A stretch of DNA of 46,540 bases from an uncultured Alphaproteobacteria bacterium. Lineage in GTDB: Bacteria; Pseudomonadota; Alphaproteobacteria; Geminicoccales; Geminicoccaceae. Shown piece after piece: positions 9,699-18,040 of this stretch. Below the pieces are notes generated by a model that made no database searches, was not told where the DNA came from, and was given only the letters and a program-made list of their open reading frames with translations. Position numbers and translations under genes: made by a program. The stretch lies in assembly GCA_937926445.1 (NCBI GenBank), contig CALBAK010000027.1, positions 1 through 46,540 on the forward strand. The letters are read 5' to 3'. Position 1 is the first letter of the stretch, and each line of letters begins with the position of its first letter.

Positions 9699-10919
9699 TC
9701 AAACCGCGAGCAGGGCGAGCCGCGCCGGGGCGAGCGCACCGCCGCGCCGCAGCCCTTCGATCGCCTGCTCGAGGAGTTTCGAGGAGTGCATGAGCTCGCG
9801 TCCCAGCTTCCAGGTGACCTGTGCGATCGCTTCGCGCGGGTCTTCGACCTTCGCAGCGAGCCGGGCCGTCACGAGCAGCCGCCAGATCGCGAAGGCGACG
9901 ACCGCTCGGGCGAGGCGATCGACCACCTCCTTCGGTCGTGCTCCGGGGAATCGGACCTGGTGGAGGAGCGTACCCAGGAGATTGGCTTGAGCGGCCGGAT
10001 GCTCGCGTTCGAGGATCGCTCGACACGCCCGGACACGCTCGACCACGTTTCGCGCGGCCGTTTCCGGATCCGTGTCCCGGACACCCAGGGCGTCGAGCGC
10101 ACCGGCGAGGAAGAGGAGCCACGCGATCTTGTGCGCGACCGACACGCGCGCGGCTGCGATCATCGAGCGCAGCACCGGTGCGAGCAGAAACGGTACCTCC
10201 TCGCGTCCTCGCTCGAGCGTCCGGGCGATCCCGGAAGGTTCGCCGCCGCCGACCGCGGCCTCGTAACGGGCGGGCAGCGCTCGCAGTTCGGCGCGCGCGT
10301 GGACCGGACTCGTAGCGGCCAGCTCCTGAGCGAAGAGCGCCAGCAGCACGAGCCTACCCTCCCAGCTCCAGGTCGGGCGTTGGAGGATGCGCACTGCGGT
10401 GCGGCGGATCGCCGTGGTCTCGGCCAGCGTGTAGATCGGCCGGGTCGAGGGCGGTTGCAGCTCCGCGAGCGTCGGGCCGAGCGGGCCTTCGACCGCTTCC
10501 TCGAGCGCCTTCGGCTCGCCGACGATTTCGCGGGCGACGGCGACGCAGGCGATCGAGCCCGAGCGGGCGAGGAGATCCCGCTCGCGCTGGTCGCCCCGGG
10601 GGAAGACCCGACAGATCCAGGGCATCGCGTGGGCGCCGATCTCCTTCTGGATCGAGCAGAGCCGATCCTCGTCGAAGAATACGCAGTGGCCGTCCTCCCG
10701 GAACGCCACCTTGTGACGCTCCTTGCCGTCGGGCGTGCGGACCTGCACAAGGCCCTCGGCGAGCCGCTTCCGCCAGGCCGGATCGGGATGATCGCGCCAG
10801 AGCCGACGCGTGGCGGGGTCGACGTCGACCACCCAGTCCTTGCAACAGGTGTCCGGACAGTCCGGGCCCAGGCAGGCGAACTTGCTCATGTGACGAGGTT
10901 GTACGATCGTGATCGACAC
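9699..10919 (-). CDS. fliB: FliB-like flagellin lysine-N-methylase
   Basis: This encodes 406 residues from a GTG start at 10919. GGAG lies 8 nt upstream, and similarity begins with ITIVQPRHMSKFACLG. The N-terminal cysteine cluster C16-X4-C21-X3-CC25-26 followed by W29, together with C79, C88 and C103, is the putative metal- or Fe-S-binding signature of the FliB/YkgJ superfamily. FliB proteins methylate lysine side chains of flagellin, which fits the flagellar neighbourhood. The frame is open further upstream, but that part would overlap the divergent peptidase start. The downstream half is helical and poorly conserved. Confidence 0.82.
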   Translation of the reverse strand: MSITIVQPRHMSKFACLGPDCPDTCCKDWVVDVDPATRRLWRDHPDPAWRKRLAEGLVQVRTPDGKERHKVAFREDGHCVFFDEDRLCSIQKEIGAHAMPWICRVFPRGDQRERDLLARSGSIACVAVAREIVGEPKALEEAVEGPLGPTLAELQPPSTRPIYTLAETTAIRRTAVRILQRPTWSWEGRLVLLALFAQELAATSPVHARAELRALPARYEAAVGGGEPSGIARTLERGREEVPFLLAPVLRSMIAAARVSVAHKIAWLLFLAGALDALGVRDTDPETAARNVVERVRACRAILEREHPAAQANLLGTLLHQVRFPGARPKEVVDRLARAVVAFAIWRLLVTARLAAKVEDPREAIAQVTWKLGRELMHSSKLLEQAIEGLRRGGALAPARLALLAV

Positions 10920-10956
10920 CTGTTGTTCTCCGAGTGGGCGGCGACCGGAGCCGAGC

Positions 10957-11973
10957 ATGCGGCGCAGCGGTAAAGATCCGATTAACGTTGCCTCGGTCGT
11001 GTGGTCGTTCGTATCGGCGCTCGCCTTCGCCCGCGCCGCCTTCGCCCTCGAACTCGAGCTACCGATGCGCTGCACACCCGGTCTCGACTGCTGGGTCGTC
11101 CACCACGTCGATCACGATCCCGGGCCCGGTGTTCGCGACTTCGCCTGCGGCACGCTCGCCTACGACGGCCACGACGGGGTCGACTTCGCGGTGGCCGACC
11201 TCGCGGCGATGGCCCGGGGTGTGGAGGTTCGTGCGGCAGCCGCCGGCGTCGTCCGCGCCGTCCGCGACGGCGAGCCCGACGAGCGGGTCGAGGAGCGGGG
11301 CCGTGCCGCGGTCGCCGGCCGCGAATGCGGCAACGGCGTCCTGCTCGACCACGGGGACGGCTGGCAGACCCAGTACTGCCATTTGCGCCGCGGCAGTGTC
11401 GTCGTGGCAGCGGGCGATCGGGTGGCCGCCGGTGCACCGCTCGGTCTGGTCGGTCTCTCCGGCCTCACGAGCTTCCCGCACCTGCACTTCGAGGTCCGGC
11501 AGGGGCGTCGCACGATCGACCCCTTCACCGCCAGACCCGTCGGCGACGGCGGTTGCGGAGCGGACGAAAGCGGCCTCTGGCGGCCCGAGGCGGCGGCCGG
11601 GCTCGGCTATGTCGCGGTCCCGCTCTCCGGCCTCGGCGTCGCCGAGCGCGAACCGGAACGGAGCGAACTCGACCGCGGCTTGCACCAATCGCCGGCGTTG
11701 CCGGCGGGCTCGCCCGCCCTCGTCGTCTGGGCCCGCGGCTTCGGCCTCCGGAAGGGCGATCGCTGGCGGCTGCGCCTCTTCGATCCGGACGGTCGGCCTG
11801 TGGTCGACCGCGTCCTCGAGCAGGACCGCGATCAGGCCTTCGCCATCCGCTGGGCGGGCCGTCGGCGGCCGGCCGAAGGCTGGCCCATTGGTACCTGGCG
11901 GGCGACCGTCGAGGTGCGTCGCGGCAGCGAGACCTTCGGCCTCGAGCGGTCGATCGAAATCGGAGCCCGCTGA
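10957..11973 (+). CDS. M23 family metallopeptidase (LytM-type), exported
   Basis: This 338-residue protein has a signal peptide (about residues 1-30, ending ARAAFA) and then a LytM fold. Zinc ligands are H72-xxx-D76 (HDGVD) and the second His of HLHF (175-178), with an additional catalytic-type H142. Such enzymes cut peptidoglycan cross-links in the periplasm. An extra Ig-like or beta-sandwich tail (about 230-338) follows. The ATG at 10957 has GGAG 6 nt upstream and the signal peptide directly behind it. It is divergent from fliB by 37 nt. It could be a cell-separation or flagellar-assembly hydrolase; context does not decide. Confidence 0.85.
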   Translation: MRRSGKDPINVASVVWSFVSALAFARAAFALELELPMRCTPGLDCWVVHHVDHDPGPGVRDFACGTLAYDGHDGVDFAVADLAAMARGVEVRAAAAGVVRAVRDGEPDERVEERGRAAVAGRECGNGVLLDHGDGWQTQYCHLRRGSVVVAAGDRVAAGAPLGLVGLSGLTSFPHLHFEVRQGRRTIDPFTARPVGDGGCGADESGLWRPEAAAGLGYVAVPLSGLGVAEREPERSELDRGLHQSPALPAGSPALVVWARGFGLRKGDRWRLRLFDPDGRPVVDRVLEQDRDQAFAIRWAGRRRPAEGWPIGTWRATVEVRRGSETFGLERSIEIGAR

Positions 11974-11980
11974 AAGTCGC

Positions 11981-12595
11981 TCAGCTCGCGGCTGCCGCTG
12001 CTCCGCCGGGCTCCGACCGGCCGCTGCCGAACAGCCGTGCCAAGGTCTCGAGCTCGCCGAGCCGGCGGTCGAGCTCGGCCATGGTACGGGCCAGGTCCGG
12101 GCTGTCGTCCTCGAGCCAGACCCGGAAAACGCGCAGATAGGCGAGTTGGAGCGCTCGTCGCGCGATGCGGGCGCGCCCACCGTCGAGCCCGGCCCCGCTC
12201 GCATCCAGAAGCCAGTCGGCCGCGCGCTCCAGATTGGAAGCGGCGGCGAGCAGGAGACAGGGATCGAAGACCGCCTCGCGGCCGGCAGCCCGCAGCCCGC
12301 TGCGGAACGGCCGCATCGCCTCGAAACGCCGCATCAGAAGTTCGAAGAGCCGTTCGCGCACGCTCATGCCGTCGAGCTCGCCCACCGGCAGATCGAGCAT
12401 CGCCGCATCCAGCCGGCGGCCGAGCGCGACGACCAGATGCCGCCGGCTCGGGAAGAGCGCATAGACGGCCGCCAAGGGCTCGCCCGTGGCGCGCGCGAGT
12501 GCCACCCCCGACCAGGCCCGCCAGCCGCGCTCGCCGACCAGCCGCCAGGCGGCTTCGAGCAGATCGGGCTGCCCCTCCCGCCGTGCTCCGGTCAC
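11981..12595 (-). CDS. COQ9 family protein (ubiquinone biosynthesis)
   Basis: This encodes 204 residues. The fold is TetR-like: an N-terminal helical bundle (LLEAAWRLVGERGWRAWSGVALARATG) resembling an HTH, then the COQ9 C-terminal domain ending in FRVWLEDDSPDLARTMAELDRRL, a strong family signature. COQ9 proteins bind lipids and support ubiquinone-pathway hydroxylation or deamination at the membrane. The GTG start at 12595 overlaps the proC stop (GTGA), with GGAGCGG just upstream, implying translational coupling. It forms an operon with proC, ybjN and ubiK; ubiK also serves quinone biosynthesis. Confidence 0.85.
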   Translation of the reverse strand: MTGARREGQPDLLEAAWRLVGERGWRAWSGVALARATGEPLAAVYALFPSRRHLVVALGRRLDAAMLDLPVGELDGMSVRERLFELLMRRFEAMRPFRSGLRAAGREAVFDPCLLLAAASNLERAADWLLDASGAGLDGGRARIARRALQLAYLRVFRVWLEDDSPDLARTMAELDRRLGELETLARLFGSGRSEPGGAAAAAS

Positions 12596-13458
12596 CTGGG
12601 TCCGCTCCCTTCCACCCCGTCGCCCGGGGCCTCGCCACCCAGCTCGCGCGAGCGGCGTGCCGCCGCGGCGAGCGCCTCGCGCAACAGCCGCGGCCAAGCC
12701 TCCGGCGCCATCAAGACCTTCAGGGCCTCGGCCGTCGTCCCGCCCGGGCTCGTCACCTCCGCCCGCAGCTGAGCCGCGGGTGCCGGGTTCGTCCGGGCGA
12801 GCTCGCCCGCTCCGGTCACCGTCGCCCGCGCGAGCCGCTCGGCGAGCGACGTCGGCAGCCCGAGCGCCGTGCCGGCCTCGGCCAGCGCCTCGATCAAGTA
12901 GAAGACGTAGGCCGGACCGCCACCGGACAAGGCCGTGACGAGGTGCATCAGCTCCTCGTCCTCGATCCAGTGAAGCTCGCCCACCGCGGCGAGCAGCACC
13001 TCGGCGAGCGCGCGCTGCTCCGCTCTCGCCGAGGGGTGAGCGACCAGCACCGTCGCACCCCGACCGATCGCCGCCGGCGTGTTGGGCATCGCCCGCACCA
13101 CGCCCGTTCCCAAGGGGAACGCTTGGACGAACGTGCCGAGGCGGATCCCGGCGGCGATCGACAGGACGAGCGTGTCGGGCCCGGTCCGCCGGGCCCAGAC
13201 CGGCAGGACCGCCGGCATGGTCTGTGGCTTGACGGCGAGGACCAGAGCTCGGGGCGGCTCGGCCTCGGCGAGTTCCTCGGGGCTGCCCGCGAGCCCGATC
13301 GGGCCGAGGGCCGCGAGCGCCGCCCGCCGCTCCGGATCCGGCTCGACGATCGAAAGCTCCTCGGCCGCGAGGCCCGCCGCGAGCCAGCCCTTGGCGAGGG
13401 CGGCGCCCATCTTGCCGCCGCCCACGAGCACGATCGGCCCGCGCAAGGGAGCGCTCAA
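12592..13458 (-). CDS. proC: Pyrroline-5-carboxylate reductase
   Basis: This 288-residue enzyme catalyses the last step of proline synthesis, NAD(P)H-dependent reduction of pyrroline-5-carboxylate. Residues 8-20 (PIVLVGGGKMGAA) form the Rossmann GxGxMG-type loop. MPNTPA and ALSGGGPAYVFYLIEAL, followed by TVTGAGEL and EVTSPGGTT, are the ProC signatures. The start used is TTG at 13458, overlapping the ybjN stop (TTGA); an alternative TTG four codons later is possible. It overlaps coq9 by 4 bases. The ybjN-proC pairing is common in alphaproteobacteria. Confidence 0.94.
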   Translation of the reverse strand: MSAPLRGPIVLVGGGKMGAALAKGWLAAGLAAEELSIVEPDPERRAALAALGPIGLAGSPEELAEAEPPRALVLAVKPQTMPAVLPVWARRTGPDTLVLSIAAGIRLGTFVQAFPLGTGVVRAMPNTPAAIGRGATVLVAHPSARAEQRALAEVLLAAVGELHWIEDEELMHLVTALSGGGPAYVFYLIEALAEAGTALGLPTSLAERLARATVTGAGELARTNPAPAAQLRAEVTSPGGTTAEALKVLMAPEAWPRLLREALAAAARRSRELGGEAPGDGVEGSGPR

Positions 13459-13958
13459 GCCTCCCCCTCGGTCTCGAGCATGGCCGCCTGCAGCGCCTCG
13501 CGCGGTGCTTTGAGGCCGCGACCGACGAAGCCGAAGGCCGGGTAGAACCGCTCGCACTCGCTCACGGCGATGTCGATCACCTCCTCGAGCAGCTCCGGCC
13601 CCGGGACGACACCGTCGCGGAAAAGGAGGGCGTAGCGGAACGCCGGCCGACGCTCCTCGCCGCCGAGCTCGAAATGCCCGAGCAGCAGCTTCTCATTGGC
13701 GAGCGCCAGGAGCGCCACGGCCTGCGTCACACGCCGTGCCGGGATCTCGAGGTCGAGCATGCAGGCGATCTGCAGCACGCCGAGGTCGGCGTGCCAGGAG
13801 AGCCAGACCTCGTATCGGCACCACTGGCCCTTGAGCTCCAGCGAGAGCTCGTCTTCCGAGTGGCGCTGGCAGGCCCATTCGTTGCCGGCCGCCAGCCGCT
13901 CGACCAGATCGAGCGGATTGAAGATGGCGCCGTGCAGTTCGGGATGAACGTCGTTCAC
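13455..13958 (-). CDS. YbjN domain-containing protein
   Basis: This 167-residue protein matches the YbjN family: N-terminal PLDLVERLAAGNEWACQRHSEDEL, central WCRYEVWLSWHADLGVLQIACMLDL and C-terminal LLEEVIDIAVSECERFYPAF. The family adopts a type III secretion chaperone-like fold, and its cellular role is unclear. It starts with GTG at 13958, with GGGAG 10 nt upstream. Its stop overlaps the proC start, so the two are probably translationally coupled. Confidence 0.85.
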   Translation of the reverse strand: MNDVHPELHGAIFNPLDLVERLAAGNEWACQRHSEDELSLELKGQWCRYEVWLSWHADLGVLQIACMLDLEIPARRVTQAVALLALANEKLLLGHFELGGEERRPAFRYALLFRDGVVPGPELLEEVIDIAVSECERFYPAFGFVGRGLKAPREALQAAMLETEGEA

Positions 13959-14028
13959 GGACTGCGCACTCCCGCTCGCGGGGGCTCCGTCGGGAAGGTA
14001 CCGGGCGACCGGCCCCGATGGTGGCGGT

Positions 14029-14340
14029 TCAGGCCTCGTCCCCTGCGGCTTTGCGCCGCGGCGAAGCGGGGCGGCGCGATGCGGCCTCTGCCAGCTCCTC
14101 GAGCCGGCGCTCGAGCTCGGCCACGCGCGCCTCGAGCCGCTCCTGCTCGGCCCGCGCTTTGGCCACCATCGCCCGCACGGCGTCGAACTCCTCGCGGGTC
14201 ACGAGGTCCATCTCGTTGGCCAAACGCTCGAGCCGCTCGCGGATGCGCGTCTCGATCTCGTCCTTGATCCCGCCCAACGTGTTGAGCGCGCCGCTCGCGA
14301 CCCGCGCCAGGTCGTCGAACAGCCGATTCTCCATCTGCAT
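14029..14340 (-). CDS. ubiK: Accessory factor UbiK family protein (BMFP domain)
   Basis: This encodes 103 residues. MENRLFDDLARVASGALNTL is an amphipathic N-terminal helix. A long coiled coil follows (TREEFDAVRAMVAKARAEQE and ELERRLEELAE), then a basic tail. This is the standard BMFP/UbiK arrangement; the family assists the aerobic ubiquinone biosynthesis complex at the membrane. The ATG at 14340 was chosen because GGAGG lies 5 nt upstream. It is first in a minus-strand series with ybjN, proC and coq9, which puts two quinone-biosynthesis helpers in one operon. Confidence 0.88.
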   Translation of the reverse strand: MQMENRLFDDLARVASGALNTLGGIKDEIETRIRERLERLANEMDLVTREEFDAVRAMVAKARAEQERLEARVAELERRLEELAEAASRRPASPRRKAAGDEA

Positions 14341-14444
14341 CCTGCCCTCCTGCCCGCCCGGGAGCGAGCCCGGCGCCCTGCCAGCGCCTTCGTCTCCGCT
14401 GCAAAGCACAGGAGCTGCGCCCCTGCAACACGCGCCGGCACAGC

Positions 14445-14473
14445 TTGTCGCTCCCGGGGCCGCTGCCTATGAG
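14445..14473 (+). promoter_or_regulatory. Possible sigma-70 promoter of lgt-midA-pgeF
   Basis: TTGTCG (14445-14450), a 17-nt spacer and TATGAG (14468-14473) lie 39 nt before the lgt ATG. Each hexamer matches consensus at 4 of 6 positions with optimal spacing. A similar TTGTCG-N17-TATGTC element precedes the minus-strand operon at 25.5 kb. Confidence 0.45.
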
Positions 14474-14512
14474 CGGGGCGCGCTTCGACCCGTCCGCGAG
14501 GTGGCCCGCCCC

Positions 14513-15328
14513 ATGGCCCTGGCCTTGCCCTTCCCGACGATCGATCCCGTCGCGATCGCCGTCGGCCCTATCGCGATCCGCTGGTACGCGCTCGCCTATC
14601 TCGCGGGCATCCTGATCGGGCTCGCGATCCTACGCCGGCTGCTCGCCCGGCCCGGTTGGCGAATGCCCCGCGAAAGCCTCGACGACCTACTCTTTTCCGT
14701 CGTTCTCGGCGTCGTCCTGGGCGGCCGGCTCGGCTACGTCCTCTTCTACAACCCGGCCCACTATCTCGAGCGGCCGCTCGAGGCCCTCGCGATTTGGCAG
14801 GGCGGCATGTCCTTCCACGGCGGGCTGGTCGGCGTCGTCATCGCCCTCCTCCTCTTCGCCCGCAAGCACCGGCTGAGCCCACTCGAGGTCGGCGACGCAC
14901 TCGCCGTCGCGGCTCCGCCCGGTCTCTTCCTCGGCAGGATCGCCAACTTCGTCAACGGCGAGCTCTGGGGGCGGCCGACCGACCTGCCCTGGGGCGTGGT
15001 CTTCCCCGACCCGCGGGCCGGGGGCGTGCCGCGCCATCCGAGCCAGCTCTACGAGGCCGCGCTCGAAGGGCTGCTCCTGGGCCTCCTGATGCTCTGGCTC
15101 GCTCGCCGGCCGCGCCGGCCGGAGGAGGCCGGGCGGCTCGCCGGCGTTTTCCTCTCGGGCTACGGCCTCGCACGTTTGCTGGTCGAGCTCGTCCGCGAGC
15201 CCGACCCGCAGCTCGGCTACCTCTCGGGCGGGCTCACCATGGGCCAGCTCCTCTCGCTGCCGATGATAGCCCTGGGCCTCCTGCTCTTGGCGCGCAGCTG
15301 CGGTGCGTTCGCCCGGACCGCGCCTTGA
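14513..15328 (+). CDS. lgt: Prolipoprotein diacylglyceryl transferase
   Basis: This 271-residue inner-membrane enzyme transfers diacylglycerol from phosphatidylglycerol to the lipobox cysteine of prolipoproteins. Family signatures are clear: MSFHGGLVGVV (about 99-109), the Lgt signature GRIANFVNGELWGRP (141-155) and RHPSQLYEA (about 174-182). Six to seven hydrophobic segments are visible. The ATG at 14513 begins just before the first conserved segment (FPTIDPVAIAVG), with GAGGT upstream. It leads an operon with midA and pgeF; all three overlap their neighbours by 4 bases. Confidence 0.97.
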   Translation: MALALPFPTIDPVAIAVGPIAIRWYALAYLAGILIGLAILRRLLARPGWRMPRESLDDLLFSVVLGVVLGGRLGYVLFYNPAHYLERPLEALAIWQGGMSFHGGLVGVVIALLLFARKHRLSPLEVGDALAVAAPPGLFLGRIANFVNGELWGRPTDLPWGVVFPDPRAGGVPRHPSQLYEAALEGLLLGLLMLWLARRPRRPEEAGRLAGVFLSGYGLARLLVELVREPDPQLGYLSGGLTMGQLLSLPMIALGLLLLARSCGAFARTAP

Positions 15329-16419
15329 GCGGACTCGGCGAACGGCTTCGGGCGAGCCTCGCGAGCGAGGGCCCGATCTCGATCGCCCGCTTCATGGCGC
15401 TCGCGCTTCTCGACCGCGCGGGCGGCTACTACGCCATGGGGGTGCCGATCGGCGCCGCCGGCGACTTCGTGACGGCACCCGAGATCTCCCAATGTTTCGG
15501 CGAGCTGTTGGGCGTGGCTCTCGCCCGCACCTGGCTCGACCTCGGCCGTCCACCGCGCGCGCTCCTGGTCGAACTCGGTCCCGGCCGCGGCACGCTCTCG
15601 GTCGATCTCTTGCGCGCGGTGCGCAGCGTGCCGGGCCTGATCCAGGCGCTCGAGCTGCATCTCGTCGAGCCGAGCCGGGTATTGCGCGCCGTCCAGGCCG
15701 CACGGCTCGAAGCCCATCGACCGCGTTTCCACGAGACCCTGGACACCGTGCCAACCGGAGCGCCGCTGCTCCTGATCGCCAACGAGGTCCTCGATGCGCT
15801 GCCGATCCGCCAGCTCGTGCGCGACGCGCGCGGCTGGCGCGAGCGGCTCGTGGCCCTCGATCCCGAGGGTCGGCTCGCCTTCGCCCTCGCTCCGACCGCG
15901 ATCGAAGCGGCCTTCCCCGAGGCCGGATCGGAGCCGCCGGTCGGCACGGTGGTGGAGCTGGGCCCCGCGCGCGAGGCGCTCGTGGCCGAGATCGCCCGGC
16001 GCCTCGCTGCCGATCGCGGCTTGGCGCTGCTGATCGACTACGGTCGGCTCGGCTGCGTGGGCGACAGCCTGCGCGCCGTGCGTGCGCACGCCCCGGCCGA
16101 CCCGCTCGCCGAGCCCGGCACGGTCGATCTCTCGGCCGACGTCGATTTCGCCGCGCTGAGGCGGGTCGCGCGTGCGGCCGGTGCGGCGGTCTTCGGCCCC
16201 GTGCCGCAAGGCGTCGTGCTCGACCGGCTCGGCATCGGCCTCAGGCTCGAGCGGCTCGCCCGCGGCCGCTCCGCTGTCGAGCGCGCCGCTCTCGAGGCGG
16301 GCGTGCGCCGGCTCGTCGATCCCGCGGCCATGGGCGCGCGCTTTCGGGTGCTGGCACTCGCCGGGCCGGGCGGGCCCGTGCCCGCGGGCTTCCTCGCCGA
16401 GGAGGAATGGTGCGGATGA
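15325..16419 (+). CDS. MidA/NDUFAF7 family SAM-dependent methyltransferase
   Basis: This encodes 364 residues from a TTG start that overlaps the lgt stop (TTGA). The N-terminal region ISIARFMALALLDRAGGYY and then GDFVTAPEISQCFGELLGVA is diagnostic. VELGPGRGTLSVDLLRA is the SAM-binding motif I, and LLIANEVLDALPIRQ is the conserved core. The mitochondrial relative NDUFAF7 methylates an arginine of a complex I subunit; a respiratory complex I role is possible but unproven for the bacterial proteins. The lgt-midA-pgeF order is frequent in alphaproteobacteria. Confidence 0.93.
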   Translation: MSGLGERLRASLASEGPISIARFMALALLDRAGGYYAMGVPIGAAGDFVTAPEISQCFGELLGVALARTWLDLGRPPRALLVELGPGRGTLSVDLLRAVRSVPGLIQALELHLVEPSRVLRAVQAARLEAHRPRFHETLDTVPTGAPLLLIANEVLDALPIRQLVRDARGWRERLVALDPEGRLAFALAPTAIEAAFPEAGSEPPVGTVVELGPAREALVAEIARRLAADRGLALLIDYGRLGCVGDSLRAVRAHAPADPLAEPGTVDLSADVDFAALRRVARAAGAAVFGPVPQGVVLDRLGIGLRLERLARGRSAVERAALEAGVRRLVDPAAMGARFRVLALAGPGGPVPAGFLAEEEWCG

Positions 16420-17192
16420 GGCTCGAGGCGGCACTGCTCGCTCTGCCCGGGATCCGGCACGGCTTCTTCGGCCGGCCGGGAGGCGTGAGCGAGGGTCCGT
16501 TCGCGTCCTTGAACGTCGGCTTGCGGTCGGGCGACGAGCGGGCGCGGGTCCTCGAGAATCGGGGCCGGGCCGCAGCCGCCCTCGGCGCCTCGCTCGAGCG
16601 GCTCTGCGTCGCCCGTCAGGTGCACGGGACGACCTGCCTGCGGGTCGAAGCGCCCTGGGATCCCCTGGCGCCACCCGAGGCGGATGCGCTCGTCACCACT
16701 CGGCCCGACATCCTCCTCGGCGTGACAAGCGCCGACTGCGCGCCCGTCCTGCTCGCCGATCCGGAGGCCGGTGTGGTGGGAGCGGCGCACGCCGGTTGGC
16801 GAGGCGCGCTCGCCGGTGTGCTCGAAGCGGTGGTCGAGGGCATGGTCGCGGCCGGGGCCGAGCCGGGTCGTGCGCGCGCCGTGGTCGGGCCCTGCATCGG
16901 CCGTCGCTCCTACGAGGTCGGCCCGGATCTCTTGGTCCGCTTCCTGGAGGAGGACCCGGAAAGCGAACCCTTTTTCTCGGAGGTCGCCGGCTCCGGCCGG
17001 CCACGCTTCGACCTCGAGGGCTATTGCGTCCATCGTCTCGGCCGTGCCGGGATAGGCCGCGTCCAGGCGGTGGGGCGCGACACCTGCGCCGAGGCCGATC
17101 TCTTCTTCAGCTTCCGCCGCACCACGCTCTCGGGCGGCGGACCGTTCGGCCTGCAGCTCTCCGCGATCCGGCTCGATCCCGAACGGGCCTAG
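16416..17192 (+). CDS. pgeF: Peptidoglycan editing factor PgeF (multicopper polyphenol oxidase family)
   Basis: This 258-residue protein belongs to the DUF152/YfiH family. Metal-ligand motifs are RQVHG (H70), TSADCAPVLLAD (C108) and AAHAGWRG (H125), the family's zinc-binding His/Cys/His set. GPCIGRRSYEVG and the C-terminal RDTCAEADLFFSFRR follow. Family members have purine nucleoside phosphorylase or peptidoglycan-editing activity. The ATG at 16416 overlaps the midA stop (ATGA), with GGAGGA 9 nt upstream. The stop codon lies inside the 14-bp palindrome CGGGCCTAGGCCCG (17184-17197), which could act as a bidirectional end against the convergent operon. Confidence 0.93.
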   Translation: MRLEAALLALPGIRHGFFGRPGGVSEGPFASLNVGLRSGDERARVLENRGRAAAALGASLERLCVARQVHGTTCLRVEAPWDPLAPPEADALVTTRPDILLGVTSADCAPVLLADPEAGVVGAAHAGWRGALAGVLEAVVEGMVAAGAEPGRARAVVGPCIGRRSYEVGPDLLVRFLEEDPESEPFFSEVAGSGRPRFDLEGYCVHRLGRAGIGRVQAVGRDTCAEADLFFSFRRTTLSGGGPFGLQLSAIRLDPERA

Positions 17193-17221
17193 GCCCGAGC
17201 CCCTGCTCGCCCACCTCGTGG

Positions 17222-18040
17222 CTACTCTCCAACCTGGAGAAGGAGGCCGCGACGTCGGGCGGCGCGGAACAGGGCGAGGAAGGCCGCGGCACCCGCGAGG
17301 ATCCACACCGCGAGTGCGCCCAGGGCCCAGAAGAAAAGCTCGGGGTCGAACCGGCCTTCGATCAGAACCGCCCGCATGCCCTCGAAAACCGCCGCGGACG
17401 GCAGGCACCAGGCGATCGGCTGGATCGGCTGCGGCAGCACCGCCACGGGATAGTAGACGCCGCTGATCGGCTGGATCAGGAAGATGGCACCCCAGGCGAG
17501 GCTCTCGGCGGCGAGCCCGAGCCGGAGCACCAGGCCCACGATGACGAGCCCGATCGCCCAGCCGAAGGCGAGCAGAACCGCGAAGAAAGGCAACAGCGCC
17601 CAGCCGAGCGCGTGCGGCAACGAAAAGCCGAAGATCGGCACCGCCAGAAGCGCCGCCCCTCCGACCCCGATCAGCACCCGCAAAAGGCTGATCGCGAAGA
17701 CCGCGGCCACGAGCTCCCAGGGCCGCAGCGGGCTCACGAAGAGGTGCCCGAGATGCCGCGCGTACATCTCCTCGAGAAAGCAGATCGCGACTCCGAGCTG
17801 GCCGCGGAAGAGCGTGTCCCAGAGCAGCACGGCCGAGAGGAAGAGACCGCCGGCGCGGGCCACGAGCCCGCTCTCGCGCTCGAGGAAGAGCGTGAGGAAG
17901 CCCCAGAGCAGCATCTGTACCGCGGGCCAATAGACGAGCTCGAGCACCCTCGGCCAGGAGGCGAGCAGGAGGTAGGCGTGGCGGCGGAAGATCGCGCGGA
18001 TCCGCCGGGCCGAGAGGAGGAGGGGGGAGGGTTCGCTCAC
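17222..18040 (-). CDS. ABC-2 type transport permease
   Basis: This 272-residue integral membrane protein has six hydrophobic segments and the ABC-2 hallmarks VYWPAVQMLLWGFLTLF and FLIQPISGVYYPVAVLP, the latter the conserved region before the last membrane helices. The GTG start at 18040 overlaps the stop of the RND pump gene (GTGA). Its natural partner is the ABC ATPase at 22672-23421, three genes upstream in the same operon. Substrate is unknown. The gene ends convergently, 29 nt from pgeF. Confidence 0.88.
   Translation of the reverse strand: MSEPSPLLLSARRIRAIFRRHAYLLLASWPRVLELVYWPAVQMLLWGFLTLFLERESGLVARAGGLFLSAVLLWDTLFRGQLGVAICFLEEMYARHLGHLFVSPLRPWELVAAVFAISLLRVLIGVGGAALLAVPIFGFSLPHALGWALLPFFAVLLAFGWAIGLVIVGLVLRLGLAAESLAWGAIFLIQPISGVYYPVAVLPQPIQPIAWCLPSAAVFEGMRAVLIEGRFDPELFFWALGALAVWILAGAAAFLALFRAARRRGLLLQVGE

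Noticed and set aside
10920-11075. 52-residue N-terminal extension of FliB
   Set aside because: It would overlap the divergent peptidase start, has no homology, and a GTG with a good ribosome-binding site sits at the start of the family match.
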